In this document: piece after piece, positions 1 to 8,399 of the stretch
How positions within the stretch are numbered: the first letter of the stretch is position 1
Layout: each line of letters begins with the position of its first letter
DNA from: Pectinatus sp.
GTDB taxonomy: Bacteria > Bacillota > Negativicutes > Selenomonadales > Selenomonadaceae
NCBI GenBank assembly: GCA_020025135.1
Contig: JAHHSQ010000020.1
Location: 1 to 27,784, forward strand
Length of the DNA: 27,784 nt
Reading direction: 5' to 3'
Made by a program: the position numbers and the translations under genes
The notes under the pieces: model-generated
Told to the model about the DNA's origin: nothing
Databases searched by the model: none
Seen by the model: only the letters and a program-made list of their open reading frames with translations

Positions 1-16
1 GGAGGAGAAATTAATC

Positions 17-700
17 TTAAATATCAGTCATATAGGTAACTGGGTCTTTTAGTCCAGCCTCTTTAAACCCCTTTAAGCGCAACTTACAGCTGTCGCAATG
101 ACCACAGGCCTTCTCTCCGCCCCGATAACAGCTATGCGTCAACTGAAAAGGCACACCAAGCTTATTTCCCAACAATATTATCTCTTTTTTAGACAAAACT
201 TGTAATGGCGTTTCTATTTTGATATGACGCTTATCTTCCGTGCTTGCTTTCGTCGAATAATCTGCCAAATTTTGAAATTTGCTAATAAACTCTGGGCGAC
301 AGTCTGGATAGCCAGAATAATCGACAGCATTTACACCAATATAAACATGGTCCGCCCCTATTACCTCAGCATATCCCAAGGCATAACTCAAAAAAATGAG
401 ATTGCGAGCTGGTACATAAGTAACTGGCACTTCTTTTTCTAGATGTTCATCTGTTCGGTCTGGCACTGCAATTGACGCATCTGTCAAGGCCGAACCACCT
501 ATAGCCTCCATATTAGTATCAATAATAAGATGTTTTTTCGCACCAAAATATTTGGCTATCTTTTTCGCGCTTTCTAATTCAATGCTATGACGTTGGTGAT
601 AATTAAAACTAATAGGATATAATTCATATCCATTTTCTTTGGCGACAGCCATACAGGTGGCAGAGTCCAAACCACCCGACAATAAAATTACTGCCTTCAT
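17..700 (-). CDS. queC: 7-cyano-7-deazaguanine synthase QueC
   Basis: A 227-residue QueC, the ATP-dependent enzyme that turns 7-carboxy-7-deazaguanine into preQ0 for queuosine tRNA modification; expected to be cytosolic. The N-terminus carries the PP-loop LSGGLDSAT (residues 7-15) that binds ATP. The C-terminus has the family's zinc-binding cysteines (CYRGGEKACGHCDSC, about residues 191-205). Length is normal for the family. It is the last gene seen in the minus-strand kinase operon, 19 bases after the kinase stop, with an AAGGG ribosome site in that gap. No queD or queE is visible; they may lie beyond the left edge. Placement behind a PASTA kinase is not a functional link I can support. Confidence 0.97.
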   Translation of the reverse strand: MKAVILLSGGLDSATCMAVAKENGYELYPISFNYHQRHSIELESAKKIAKYFGAKKHLIIDTNMEAIGGSALTDASIAVPDRTDEHLEKEVPVTYVPARNLIFLSYALGYAEVIGADHVYIGVNAVDYSGYPDCRPEFISKFQNLADYSTKASTEDKRHIKIETPLQVLSKKEIILLGNKLGVPFQLTHSCYRGGEKACGHCDSCKLRLKGFKEAGLKDPVTYMTDI

Positions 701-719
701 TTATCTATTTCCCTTCATT

Positions 720-2486
720 TCAATTTTTTTTATCCTGATTTTGCCCATTCTTAGTTGGTTCAACCACTTTCTTGTTGCTAGTGGGGCTTGAGCCATTATC
801 GCGCTTCGCAGTTGTCTTACTATTATTAGACGCAGATTCAGCGATAACCAAATCCACAGTGGTATTACTATCTGCTGCCGAATTAGCTGTAACGGACTGT
901 GATAATACCGTACCTGGGGCCTGTTCACTCACTACTTCTTGAACATTACCCAAATTGATATTATTCTTCTGTAAAATAGCCTTAGCCTTACTAATATCCA
1001 TTCCCAATAAATTAGGCACGGTATTAGTTTTCTTTTCAGCTCCCTTACTGATAATCAGGTCTACAGAGCTCCCCTTAGTAATACTGCTACCAGGCAACGG
1101 CATCTGTTTTAAAACAACGCCAGCTGGCTGTTGTGATGAATATACCTGTGTCACTTGCCCAATGGTGAGTCCCATACGTGTCAGTTGATTTTGGGCATCA
1201 TTTTGCGATATCCCCAATACATCTGGCATCGTCAGCTGTTTTCCGCCCTGACTGACCACAATAGTTATCAATCTTTCTTCCTTCACTTTCGTTCCAGCTT
1301 GTGGGTCTTGAGAAATGACATTTCCCTCTGGCACAGTATCACTATATTGTTTTTCCACATTAACGCGCAATTTTTTAATAGTTAAATCTTCTGTGGCCTG
1401 AGCCTGTGTTTCTCCTACTACACTTGGCACTACTATTTCCGCACTAGTCCAAAATTTACCAAAAGACAAAAATGCTCCTGTAAAAAAACCGGCTACAAGA
1501 ATAAGCAATAAAAGAAAAATAAATTTCTTACTCTTCATAAAAGGTTTAGAAACCGCTTGAGGCTGAGATTCCACAGAAACAGCAGCACTTTCCATCGTCA
1601 TATCTGGGAAATCCTGCTTAGATAAAATACGGGTCGCATACGGGTCATTTACTTCATCGCTACGGCCAAAGAGCATACCTTCTGCCCGCTTAATATCAGT
1701 AAGCATCTGTCTGCTATCCATGCGCTGCGTCTCATCCTTATTCATGGCCTTTAAAACTATCGCTTCCACGATTGGCGGTACATCTTGACGCAATTCATGA
1801 ATGGGAATTGGCATCTTCTGCACGTGTTGTAGAGCAATACCGACGGCATTATCACCATGAAAGGGAACTTGTCCAGTCAACATTTCATAGATAACTACGC
1901 CGAGAGAATAAATATCTGATTTGGTAGACAAAGCGTTTCCACGTGCTTGTTCTGGCGAAATATAATGAACAGAACCAACTATATTTCCACTATATGTCAT
2001 AGTAGACGAAGAAGCCGCGCGGGCAATGCCAAAATCAGCTACCTTTACCTGACCATTTGATTTTATCAAAATATTATGAGGCTTAATATCACAGTGAATC
2101 AAATTATGTTGATGGGCATGTTCTAAGGCACTTGCTATCTGTTCTGCTATACTCAAAGTTTCCTTGACGGATAGACTTCCTTCACGCTTAATTTTATCTT
2201 TGAGCGTCTCCCCTTCTACGTATTCCATGACAATGAAATACTGTCCACTCCACTCCACAACATCGTATATGTTGACGATATTAGCGTGCGATAACTTGGC
2301 TGCGCCCTGTGCCTCTTTCTTAAATCTGGCAATAAATCTGCTGTCATTGGCAAATTGTGGATGTAAGACCTTGATGGCGACATACCTATCTAAAAAACGG
2401 TCATGTGCCATATATACTGAGGCCATCCCGCCATCGCCTATTCGCTCAATCAATTCATAACGATTGGCCAAAACTGTATCTGCCAT
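720..2486 (-). CDS. prkC: PASTA-domain Ser/Thr protein kinase (PrkC/PknB/Stk type)
   Basis: A 588-residue membrane kinase that senses cell-wall fragments and phosphorylates division and wall proteins (family knowledge). The kinase domain spans about 10-270: glycine loop GDGGMASV (17-24), lysine K39 in VAIKV, catalytic loop HCDIKPHN (131-138), DFG (151-153), SPE (177-179). One transmembrane helix lies at about 320-342. Three PASTA repeats follow outside the membrane (about 350-413, 417-484, 487-549), then a low-complexity Asn/Lys-rich tail. The catalytic loop has Cys where HRD kinases have Arg. Its ATG overlaps the PBP stop by one base (TAATG), with an AAGGAGG site, so it is co-translated with the wall genes. 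The matching phosphatase is three genes upstream in the same operon. Confidence 0.96.
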   Translation of the reverse strand: MADTVLANRYELIERIGDGGMASVYMAHDRFLDRYVAIKVLHPQFANDSRFIARFKKEAQGAAKLSHANIVNIYDVVEWSGQYFIVMEYVEGETLKDKIKREGSLSVKETLSIAEQIASALEHAHQHNLIHCDIKPHNILIKSNGQVKVADFGIARAASSSTMTYSGNIVGSVHYISPEQARGNALSTKSDIYSLGVVIYEMLTGQVPFHGDNAVGIALQHVQKMPIPIHELRQDVPPIVEAIVLKAMNKDETQRMDSRQMLTDIKRAEGMLFGRSDEVNDPYATRILSKQDFPDMTMESAAVSVESQPQAVSKPFMKSKKFIFLLLLILVAGFFTGAFLSFGKFWTSAEIVVPSVVGETQAQATEDLTIKKLRVNVEKQYSDTVPEGNVISQDPQAGTKVKEERLITIVVSQGGKQLTMPDVLGISQNDAQNQLTRMGLTIGQVTQVYSSQQPAGVVLKQMPLPGSSITKGSSVDLIISKGAEKKTNTVPNLLGMDISKAKAILQKNNINLGNVQEVVSEQAPGTVLSQSVTANSAADSNTTVDLVIAESASNNSKTTAKRDNGSSPTSNKKVVEPTKNGQNQDKKN

Positions 2487-3901
2487 TATTGTTCCTCCTT
2501 TAGCATCGTTTCTATAATCTGTTGAGCCACTGGTGCCGCTTCAGCTCCTCCGAAGCCACTGTTTTCCAAAATGACGGCAAAAGCTATCTTTTGCCCATTA
2601 GGGAAAGTGGCGTTCCCAATGAACCAAGCATGGTCTTTACCGGTAGAATTTTGCGCCGTACCGGTTTTTCCATAAACTTCCACCCCACGCACATTGGCAG
2701 CTGTTCCCGTGCCATGTAGCACAACGTTGCGCATATCATTTTCAATAATAGCCGCTCGTTCTGGAGTAGTAACTTCTGCAAATACCTTGGGTATCGTTTT
2801 ATACACTGGTATTTTATTCGGCGTCTGTACATCTTCAATCAAATATGGCGTCATCATCTTGCCACCATTAGTAAAACTAGCTGCTAACATCGCCATACGT
2901 AGTGGAGAAACAACTAGATTAGCTTGACCTATCCCAATCTGTGCTATCTCTCCCTTGCTCAACTGCGAAAAATGAGGCAAATGCGGTTCTGGAGTATAGA
3001 AATCAGTGTCAATTTTCTTATTGAAAGCAAAACGCTTAAAAGCAGCATCAAGGTTATTTGCCCCTAATTTCACTGCTAAATCGGCAAACATGACATTGCA
3101 CGAAACCGTCAAAGCTTGTTTTAAATTAACAATGCCATGTACCTCCCCATCGTTTTCATTAATTCTCTGTCCATTTCCCAAATCATAATAACCTTTACAG
3201 TCAATTGTATCCGATTGGTTAATTATGCCCTCTTTCAAAGCGGCATCAGCTATCAACGGTTTAATGGTAGAACCAGGTGGATATAATCCCTGCACCGCTC
3301 TATTTATTAGCGGGCTATTGGTTTCTTTACTCAAGCTCTGCCAATTTTGATTGATACTATTGGGATTAAAACTTGGTTTGCTAACCATCGCTAAAACCGC
3401 CCCTGTCTGCGGATTCAAAACGACTACCGCTCCTCTTCTCGCTCCCATAGCACGCCAAGCTGTCTTTTGTAAATTACTGTTTAATGTCAAAACGACATTA
3501 TCACCAGTCTTTGGTTGCAAGAGCTGTTCTAGTGGTCCGAGTTGATGGAAAAACATGTTAACGCCACAGAGATAGGCATTTTCTGTAGCCTCCACTCCTG
3601 CATTGCCTATCCGTTTCCCAACATAGCCAACTGGTACAGCAAAAATAGCTCCCTCTGGATAAATGCGCTCTATTTCTGTACCATTTTTTTTGCTATAGGC
3701 AAGAACAGTTCCATTTTTACTTAAAATAGAGCCGCGCACGACCTTTCCTTCCCGCAATACCAAGCGTGTATTATATGCATTGTTGACTAATGAATTGCTC
3801 TCAATAATTTGAATATAGGACAGATTAGCAATCAAAATCACAAAGAGGAAAAGAAAAAATCGCATTATCTGAAAAATATTTTTATTGATATCGTTTTGCA
3901 C
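2486..3901 (-). CDS. pbpA: Class B penicillin-binding protein (PbpA/PBP2-like transpeptidase)
   Basis: A 471-residue peptidoglycan transpeptidase. One N-terminal signal-anchor helix (about 13-32) places the catalytic domain outside the membrane. Active-site motifs are all present: SxxK as STIK (211-214), SCN (267-269) and KTGTAQ (412-417). The dimerisation region is short, as in actinobacterial PbpA, and there is no PASTA domain. Start is GTG at 3901, one base after the stop of the SEDS gene, with GGAAG upstream; an internal ATG at residue 13 would cut into the anchor helix. Class B PBPs work as pairs with SEDS glycosyltransferases, and the partner is the adjacent gene. The kinase gene follows with a one-base overlap. 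Whether it serves division or elongation cannot be told from sequence. Confidence 0.95.
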   Translation of the reverse strand: MQNDINKNIFQIMRFFLFLFVILIANLSYIQIIESNSLVNNAYNTRLVLREGKVVRGSILSKNGTVLAYSKKNGTEIERIYPEGAIFAVPVGYVGKRIGNAGVEATENAYLCGVNMFFHQLGPLEQLLQPKTGDNVVLTLNSNLQKTAWRAMGARRGAVVVLNPQTGAVLAMVSKPSFNPNSINQNWQSLSKETNSPLINRAVQGLYPPGSTIKPLIADAALKEGIINQSDTIDCKGYYDLGNGQRINENDGEVHGIVNLKQALTVSCNVMFADLAVKLGANNLDAAFKRFAFNKKIDTDFYTPEPHLPHFSQLSKGEIAQIGIGQANLVVSPLRMAMLAASFTNGGKMMTPYLIEDVQTPNKIPVYKTIPKVFAEVTTPERAAIIENDMRNVVLHGTGTAANVRGVEVYGKTGTAQNSTGKDHAWFIGNATFPNGQKIAFAVILENSGFGGAEAAPVAQQIIETMLKEEQ

Positions 3902-3902
3902 T

Positions 3903-5165
3903 TTATTCTTCCTTTGTACTGATGATAAGTAATAAGCCGATTGATATAAAGCTTGCTATCATCGAACTACCTCCATAGCTGACAAAGGGCAAAGTAATGC
4001 CCGTTAAAGGAAGTAATTTGCTGATGCCTGCCAAAATAATAAATGCCTGCAAAAGCAATGTCGCCGTAAGGCCAAAGGCGAACAATTTGTATTTTTCGTG
4101 ATGATTTCTAATGGCAATCTTCATGCCGCGGAAAAAAAGCAAAAGGTAGGTACCAATAATTGCCAAGACTCCCAATAATCCAAACTCCTCGCCGATAGCG
4201 GAAAAAATAAAATCCGTATAAACGGCAGGGATGAGATAGGGGGAGCCATGGTAATAACCAGCACCAAACAATCCACCATTGCCGAGCGCAAAAAGAGATT
4301 GAATTATTTGATAGGCTTTTCCCATGGGGTCTTGCCAAGGATGAAGCCATATATCAACGCGTACTCGCACATGGTGAAACATAAAATACGTCAAGACAGA
4401 AGAAAACAAAAAAAACAATACCGCCAAAATGATATATGAGCGATTGCTTGTAGCAGCATAAGTCATCATCACGGCCATGCCAAAGAACAACAATGCCGAA
4501 CCCAAATCGCGCTGATAGACAAACATTAAAAGAGATAACCCCCAAATGGTGATAAGCGGAGCTAAAAAACGCAAAGGCGGTAAATAAACGATTTTCCAGT
4601 TGCAACTAGGCAAATTTAAAATATTCTTATTTTCTTGCAAATAAGCCGTCAAAAAACCAAGCAATAAAATTTTAGCAAATTCTGATGGCTGCACTTGCAC
4701 TGCCCCAATGACAATCCAATTGCGATTGCCACCTATATCTGTTCCAAAAATTAAAGTCAAACAGATTAACAACATCGTACCAATGCCCAAGATATACGGA
4801 TAATCCAAAAATTGCAAGATATATTTAGAAAAATACATCGTCAAACACATACAAACAATGCCCAAACAAATCCATTCAAATTGTACTCTGTATAAACTTG
4901 GCTTCAAACGCAAAAGCATGATAAGACTGACGCTGCACAAAAAATCTATACTCGATAAAATATAAATATCTAATTTAGGATAATACCTTCTCAATATCAA
5001 TGGCATCAGCACAAAAATACAACTAGCTACTACAGCAATAATGATATCCTTTTCTGTAACTACTTTTTGCGGTACATCTAAATTGCTCAGATAAATGATA
5101 CCTACTGCCAATATCGGCAATAGTCCTGGCAGCAGTAAGATTTTCTTTTTAAAATGTTCCATCAT
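3903..5165 (-). CDS. SEDS peptidoglycan polymerase (FtsW/RodA/SpoVE family)
   Basis: A 420-residue polytopic membrane protein of the SEDS family, which polymerises glycan strands from lipid II. Many hydrophobic helices run through the whole length. Family signatures: QPSEFAK (159-165), the conserved Asp in QRDLGSA (D220), the segment TDFIFSAIGEEFG (about 317-329) and the C-terminal PLTGITLPFVSYGGSS (386-401). Its ATG overlaps the phosphatase stop by four bases (ATGA), and the PBP partner follows one base after its stop, so the pair is translationally coupled. Context matches rodA of the actinobacterial pknB cluster, but sequence alone does not decide between FtsW and RodA, so no symbol is given. 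Confidence 0.95.
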   Translation of the reverse strand: MMEHFKKKILLLPGLLPILAVGIIYLSNLDVPQKVVTEKDIIIAVVASCIFVLMPLILRRYYPKLDIYILSSIDFLCSVSLIMLLRLKPSLYRVQFEWICLGIVCMCLTMYFSKYILQFLDYPYILGIGTMLLICLTLIFGTDIGGNRNWIVIGAVQVQPSEFAKILLLGFLTAYLQENKNILNLPSCNWKIVYLPPLRFLAPLITIWGLSLLMFVYQRDLGSALLFFGMAVMMTYAATSNRSYIILAVLFFLFSSVLTYFMFHHVRVRVDIWLHPWQDPMGKAYQIIQSLFALGNGGLFGAGYYHGSPYLIPAVYTDFIFSAIGEEFGLLGVLAIIGTYLLLFFRGMKIAIRNHHEKYKLFAFGLTATLLLQAFIILAGISKLLPLTGITLPFVSYGGSSMIASFISIGLLLIISTKEE

Positions 5166-5866
5166 ATTTCTATCACAATAGCTGTGATATTATCCAATCC
5201 TCCTGCCTTATTTGCTTTTTCGAGAAAACACTGCGCTTTATCGGCAATATTTTCATCCTGCAGTATGGCAGCTATTTCTCTGTCATTGACCATATTGGTC
5301 AAACCATCAGTAGCGAGTAAGAAAATATCTCCTTCTTTTAAATCACCACTCCCAGTATCTACTTCTATCTCATCTTCTACGCCCACAGCACGCATCAAGA
5401 TATTTTTCTTAGGATGATGCATGGCCTCTTTAGGTGTGATAGTTCCCGTCTTTACCCAGATATTAACCAAAGAATGGTCCATGGTAATTTGTTCTAAATT
5501 GGTGGTGCGGTAACGATAAATTCTACTATCACCAATATGCGCCCAAAAATACTTTTTTCCCGTTAAATATAACAGAGTTGCTGTCGTTCCCATACCAGAG
5601 AATTGTTCGTCAGCAACAGCTTTCTGCTTAATGGCCTTATTCGCTGCACAAATGATAGACCTTAATTGTCCCTCTATATCATGGTCTGGACCATCTGCAA
5701 TAACTGAGTTTTTGACCTCTGCCACCAACATGGAGCTGGCTACTTCTCCGGCCTGATGTCCGCCCATGCCATCCGCCACAACAAACAAGTGCGGTGGAGA
5801 GCAATAATAACTATCCTCATTATTAGTTCGTACCAGACCAATATCACTGCCGCTAGTAACTCTCAT
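5162..5866 (-). CDS. prpC: PP2C-type Ser/Thr phosphatase (PrpC/Stp/PstP)
   Basis: A 234-residue metal-dependent phosphatase that reverses phosphorylation by the PASTA kinase. Motifs: R13 and NED (16-18), ADGMGGH (31-37) with the metal-binding Asp, HIGDSRIYRY (110-119), ATDGLTN (185-191) and GGLDNITAIV (222-231). It has only the catalytic domain, with no transmembrane segment, so it resembles B. subtilis PrpC rather than membrane-anchored mycobacterial PstP. Start ATG at 5866 has GGGAG about eight bases upstream. The stop overlaps the SEDS gene start (ATGA). Kinase and phosphatase flank the wall synthases, which suggests control of those synthases (inference). Confidence 0.96.
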   Translation of the reverse strand: MRVTSGSDIGLVRTNNEDSYYCSPPHLFVVADGMGGHQAGEVASSMLVAEVKNSVIADGPDHDIEGQLRSIICAANKAIKQKAVADEQFSGMGTTATLLYLTGKKYFWAHIGDSRIYRYRTTNLEQITMDHSLVNIWVKTGTITPKEAMHHPKKNILMRAVGVEDEIEVDTGSGDLKEGDIFLLATDGLTNMVNDREIAAILQDENIADKAQCFLEKANKAGGLDNITAIVIEI

Positions 5867-5880
5867 TTTATTTTCTCCCT

Positions 5881-6315
5881 TTATCTGTGAAATTGAAAGG
5901 TTGTTTTCCCAATCTGAATAGTATCACTATCTTGCAAAAAAGCTCGATTTATTCGCCTAGCATTGATATAAGTACTATTTCTACTGTGCAAATCTTCAAT
6001 CTGATACTGATTCTGTACTGGCATAATTATGGCGTGATGGTGTGAAACATAAGCATCATTGAGAATAACGTCATTATCTTCGCCACGGCCAATAGTCAGT
6101 TCGTGCGAGAACTCAATTTTCTTTCCCACTAGGCTGGCATTATATGATTTTAAAATGAGCAAAACACCTTCTCCATCTGTTATCTGCTCTGTATTATACA
6201 CTTTATCTTTAATATCCAAATAAATAGCGTGAATATTTTTGTAGGCAAAAGCACAGACGCAAAAAAGAATTACATATTCTAAAATTACTGTTATAATCTG
6301 GATATTAAGACTCAT
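5881..6315 (-). CDS. Membrane-anchored FHA-domain protein (FhaB/FipA-like)
   Basis: A 144-residue protein with one N-terminal transmembrane helix (about 7-27) and a cytoplasmic C-terminal forkhead-associated domain (about 55-144). The FHA phosphothreonine-binding signature is visible: GR (76-77), SHHH (91-94) and the loop Asn in NST (113-115). This architecture matches mycobacterial FhaB/FipA, which links the kinase system to division proteins. It overlaps the preceding FHA gene by four bases (ATGA), and the phosphatase gene follows 14 bases later. The likely role is recruiting phosphorylated partners to the SEDS/PBP machinery; this is inferred from family and context. Confidence 0.9.
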   Translation of the reverse strand: MSLNIQIITVILEYVILFCVCAFAYKNIHAIYLDIKDKVYNTEQITDGEGVLLILKSYNASLVGKKIEFSHELTIGRGEDNDVILNDAYVSHHHAIIMPVQNQYQIEDLHSRNSTYINARRINRAFLQDSDTIQIGKTTFQFHR

Positions 6316-7061
6316 TCCAACACCTCATATACCAATGCACTCTTTCCAATATCAATACAATCTCCATCTTTTAGACAAAGGCAATCGACGTTTTTTCCAT
6401 TGACAAAAGTTCCATTTAAACTTTTAGCATCATATAAAAAATGTCTATAGTGCTCAAAAGAAATATAGGCATGGAGGCGGGAAGCGTTAAAATCCGTCAA
6501 TAAAAATTCGTTTTCCTCTCTTCTTCCAATATGAACCTGTTCCTCACCTAAAAGGCATGAAATATTCTTATCCGTACCACGACTGACGAAAAGGCGAGCA
6601 AAACTGTGCTTTAACGGAGCATTGGAATTTTCTTCCAAGCTAGGGCGGCGCATGATAATGGTGTGCTCAGAAAATTCCTTTTCTAGCGCCAATATTTCAT
6701 CCAAATCAGCAAATGCCGTTTCAATTTGGCAATTTCCGCGTTTTAATTCAGCATCCTTCTGAAAAGCAATTTGCAACTTACCTCTAATAAAGAAATTTTC
6801 TCGCATCACGGTCTTTACAATGTATTCATACAACATTTCATGGGCCTTCCTAGAAAAAATGCGGTCATAGTCCTCCGTTCCCATCTTTATAATGTAGTAA
6901 TTAGGCACCCATATCCGGTCATGCTCCTGCCTTTGCTCTTTAGCAATGATGTGCTTTACTTTTTTCTGAATTTCAGCAAATTGTAAATTACTGGTAAATT
7001 TACGGGAAAAAAATCCTTCTATATGCCTTTCTAAAAAATTTTCCAACTGTGAAAAAGACAT
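6312..7061 (-). CDS. DUF3662 + FHA-domain protein (FhaA-like)
   Basis: A 249-residue soluble protein. The N-terminal part (about 1-115, LENFLERHIEGFFSRKF onward) resembles the DUF3662 domain of actinobacterial FhaA. A charged linker follows, then a C-terminal FHA domain (about 160-249) with GRR (179-181), SRLHA (194-198) and LNGTFVNG (about 215-222). FhaA in mycobacteria binds the kinase system and the lipid II flippase MurJ. I chose the ATG at 7061 rather than the in-frame ATG six codons upstream (7079) because AGAGGA lies at normal spacing before 7061 and inside the coding part of the longer form. First gene of the operon, with a good promoter at 7117-7145. Confidence 0.88.
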   Translation of the reverse strand: MSFSQLENFLERHIEGFFSRKFTSNLQFAEIQKKVKHIIAKEQRQEHDRIWVPNYYIIKMGTEDYDRIFSRKAHEMLYEYIVKTVMRENFFIRGKLQIAFQKDAELKRGNCQIETAFADLDEILALEKEFSEHTIIMRRPSLEENSNAPLKHSFARLFVSRGTDKNISCLLGEEQVHIGRREENEFLLTDFNASRLHAYISFEHYRHFLYDAKSLNGTFVNGKNVDCLCLKDGDCIDIGKSALVYEVLE

Positions 7062-7116
7062 ATGCCATCCTCTTTCCATTCAAATTTTAGACATAGTCAA
7101 ATGCGATAATATTCTT

Positions 7117-7145
7117 ATAATACCACATGGGTGATTATTTGCCAA
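7117..7145 (-). promoter_or_regulatory. SigA-type promoter of the FHA/kinase/cell-wall operon
   Basis: On the minus strand: -35 TTGGCA (7140-7145), a 17-base spacer, -10 TATTAT (7117-7122), with TGG just before the -10 giving an extended -10. It lies about 55 bases upstream of the fhaA-like start. It is back to back with the rubrerythrin promoter, about 48 bases separating the two -35 boxes. Confidence 0.7.
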
Positions 7146-7193
7146 AATATCCATAATCAAGACCAGGAATCTATATTCCCCAGCTGCTATCGG

Positions 7194-7221
7194 TTGACAG
7201 TTACTATCTATGGGATATAAT
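7194..7221 (+). promoter_or_regulatory. Consensus SigA promoter of rubrerythrin
   Basis: Exact consensus -35 TTGACA (7194-7199), 16-base spacer, exact -10 TATAAT (7216-7221). Expected start of transcription near 7228, about 37 bases before the ATG. A perfect promoter suggests strong expression unless repressed; a short inverted repeat GGAAT-N4-ATTCC lies upstream at about 7167-7180. Confidence 0.8.
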
Positions 7222-7264
7222 ATTATTAAATAATAGTTTTCTACACTGAGAAGGGGTGTTTTTA

Positions 7265-7798
7265 ATGGAACTCAAAGGTTCGCAAACAGAAAAAAATTTA
7301 ATGGCTGCTTTCGCGGGTGAATCTGAAGCTCGCAATAAATATACCTATTATGCCTCTAAAGCCAAAAAGGATGGCTTCGTGCAAATTGCCAAAGTATTTG
7401 AAGAAACAGCTGGCAATGAAAAAGAACATGCTAAGATTTGGTTTAAATTAATTCAAGGAATCGGCTCCACTGCCGAAAACCTCGCTGATGCCGCTAAGGG
7501 AGAAACCTACGAATATACTAGTATGTATCCTGGCTTTGCTAAAGTAGCTCATGAAGAAGGTTTTGAGCACATTGCCAAATTATTTGAAGCAGTAGCTCGT
7601 ATTGAACAAAGACACGCTACCCGCTATCAATTACTCCTAAAAAATGTCAAAGAAGACACCGTCTTCAAGAAAAACGAAAAAGTAATATGGATGTGCAGTA
7701 ACTGTGGTTATGTCTGCGAAAGCCCAGAAGCTCCTCAGGTTTGTCCCGTCTGCGCTCATCCACAGGCCTTTTTCCAAATTTTAGACGAACACTTCTGA
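7265..7798 (+). CDS. rbr: Rubrerythrin
   Basis: A 177-residue non-haem iron peroxidase that reduces hydrogen peroxide in anaerobes. The N-terminal ferritin-like four-helix domain (about 1-135) shows diiron ligands in GESEAR (E19), EKEHA (52-56), EEGFEHIA (97-104) and RIEQRHA (112-118). The C-terminal rubredoxin-like domain has two cysteine pairs, CSNC (144-147) and CPVC (160-163). The ATG at 7265 is preceded by AAGGGG at eight bases; a GTG three codons upstream lies inside that site and is rejected. Monocistronic, ending at a strong terminator. The only plus-strand gene in the first 16 kb. Confidence 0.97.
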   Translation: MELKGSQTEKNLMAAFAGESEARNKYTYYASKAKKDGFVQIAKVFEETAGNEKEHAKIWFKLIQGIGSTAENLADAAKGETYEYTSMYPGFAKVAHEEGFEHIAKLFEAVARIEQRHATRYQLLLKNVKEDTVFKKNEKVIWMCSNCGYVCESPEAPQVCPVCAHPQAFFQILDEHF

Positions 7799-7833
7799 TT
7801 GATAACCAATACAAAAAAATATATGCTAAGTAG

Positions 7834-7868
7834 AAAAGGCTATTGTTTGAAAACAATAGCCTTTTTTT
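7834..7868. terminator. Bidirectional terminator between rbr and apt
   Basis: Near-perfect hairpin: arms AAAAGGCTATTGTTT (7834-7848) and AAACAATAGCCTTTT (7851-7865), with T-runs on both strands. It lies between two convergent genes, so it can end both rubrerythrin and apt transcripts. Confidence 0.9.
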
Positions 7869-7869
7869 A

Positions 7870-8397
7870 TTAGCGTGGTAGTTCCACTAAACTTTCTAGT
7901 GGAAAATCCAAAGGAGCTGCTGGCACTTCTGTCAATCTAATGACAAAAAATGCTGCTAGCACTTCGCCACCAATCTTTTGCACCAATTTGCTACAAGCAA
8001 CCGTCGTTCCCATGGTAGCAGCTAAATCATCAATAAAGAGAAAACGCTTACCATAGGCACTAGCCCCCTGTTGAATTTCTAAACTATCTTCTCCATATTC
8101 TAGTTGATAACTTTCTTGCCATACCTCACCGGGCAATTTGTGAGGTTTACGCACTGGCACAAAAGGCAAATGCATGGCTTGTGCTACCAACGTGCCAAAT
8201 AAAAAACCTCTGCTTTCTGGTGAAACAATGGCATCAACTTCATACTTTTCTGCACGCTGGCAAAAAGCTCCAACGATTTTATCGCGCACTTTGACGTTTC
8301 CTAGCAAAGGCATGACATCATGAAAAATAATATCTGGACGCGGATAATGGGGATAATGTTTCAGGTTTGCTAAAATTTCTTTCTCTAAAGCCGACAT
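7870..8397 (-). CDS. apt: Adenine phosphoribosyltransferase
   Basis: A 175-residue purine salvage enzyme making AMP from adenine and PRPP; cytosolic. The N-terminal segment PRPDIIFHDVMPLL (about 19-32) is typical of Apt. The middle has VSPESRGFLFG (about 58-68). The PRPP-binding loop is present as FLFIDDLAATMGTT (about 119-132), slightly different from the usual VDD.LATGGT. It starts two bases after the rlmN stop with GAAGAGG upstream, so it is the last gene of the exonuclease-DUF116-rsmB-rlmN-apt operon. Apt is more often next to recJ or relA in Firmicutes, so this position is less usual. A related phosphoribosyltransferase cannot be fully excluded. Confidence 0.9.
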   Translation of the reverse strand: MSALEKEILANLKHYPHYPRPDIIFHDVMPLLGNVKVRDKIVGAFCQRAEKYEVDAIVSPESRGFLFGTLVAQAMHLPFVPVRKPHKLPGEVWQESYQLEYGEDSLEIQQGASAYGKRFLFIDDLAATMGTTVACSKLVQKIGGEVLAAFFVIRLTEVPAAPLDFPLESLVELPR

Positions 8398-8399
8398 AT

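Noticed and set aside
1..16. GGAGGAG at the left edge as a plus-strand ribosome site
   Set aside because: No start codon follows at a usable distance, and the flanking gene is on the minus strand.
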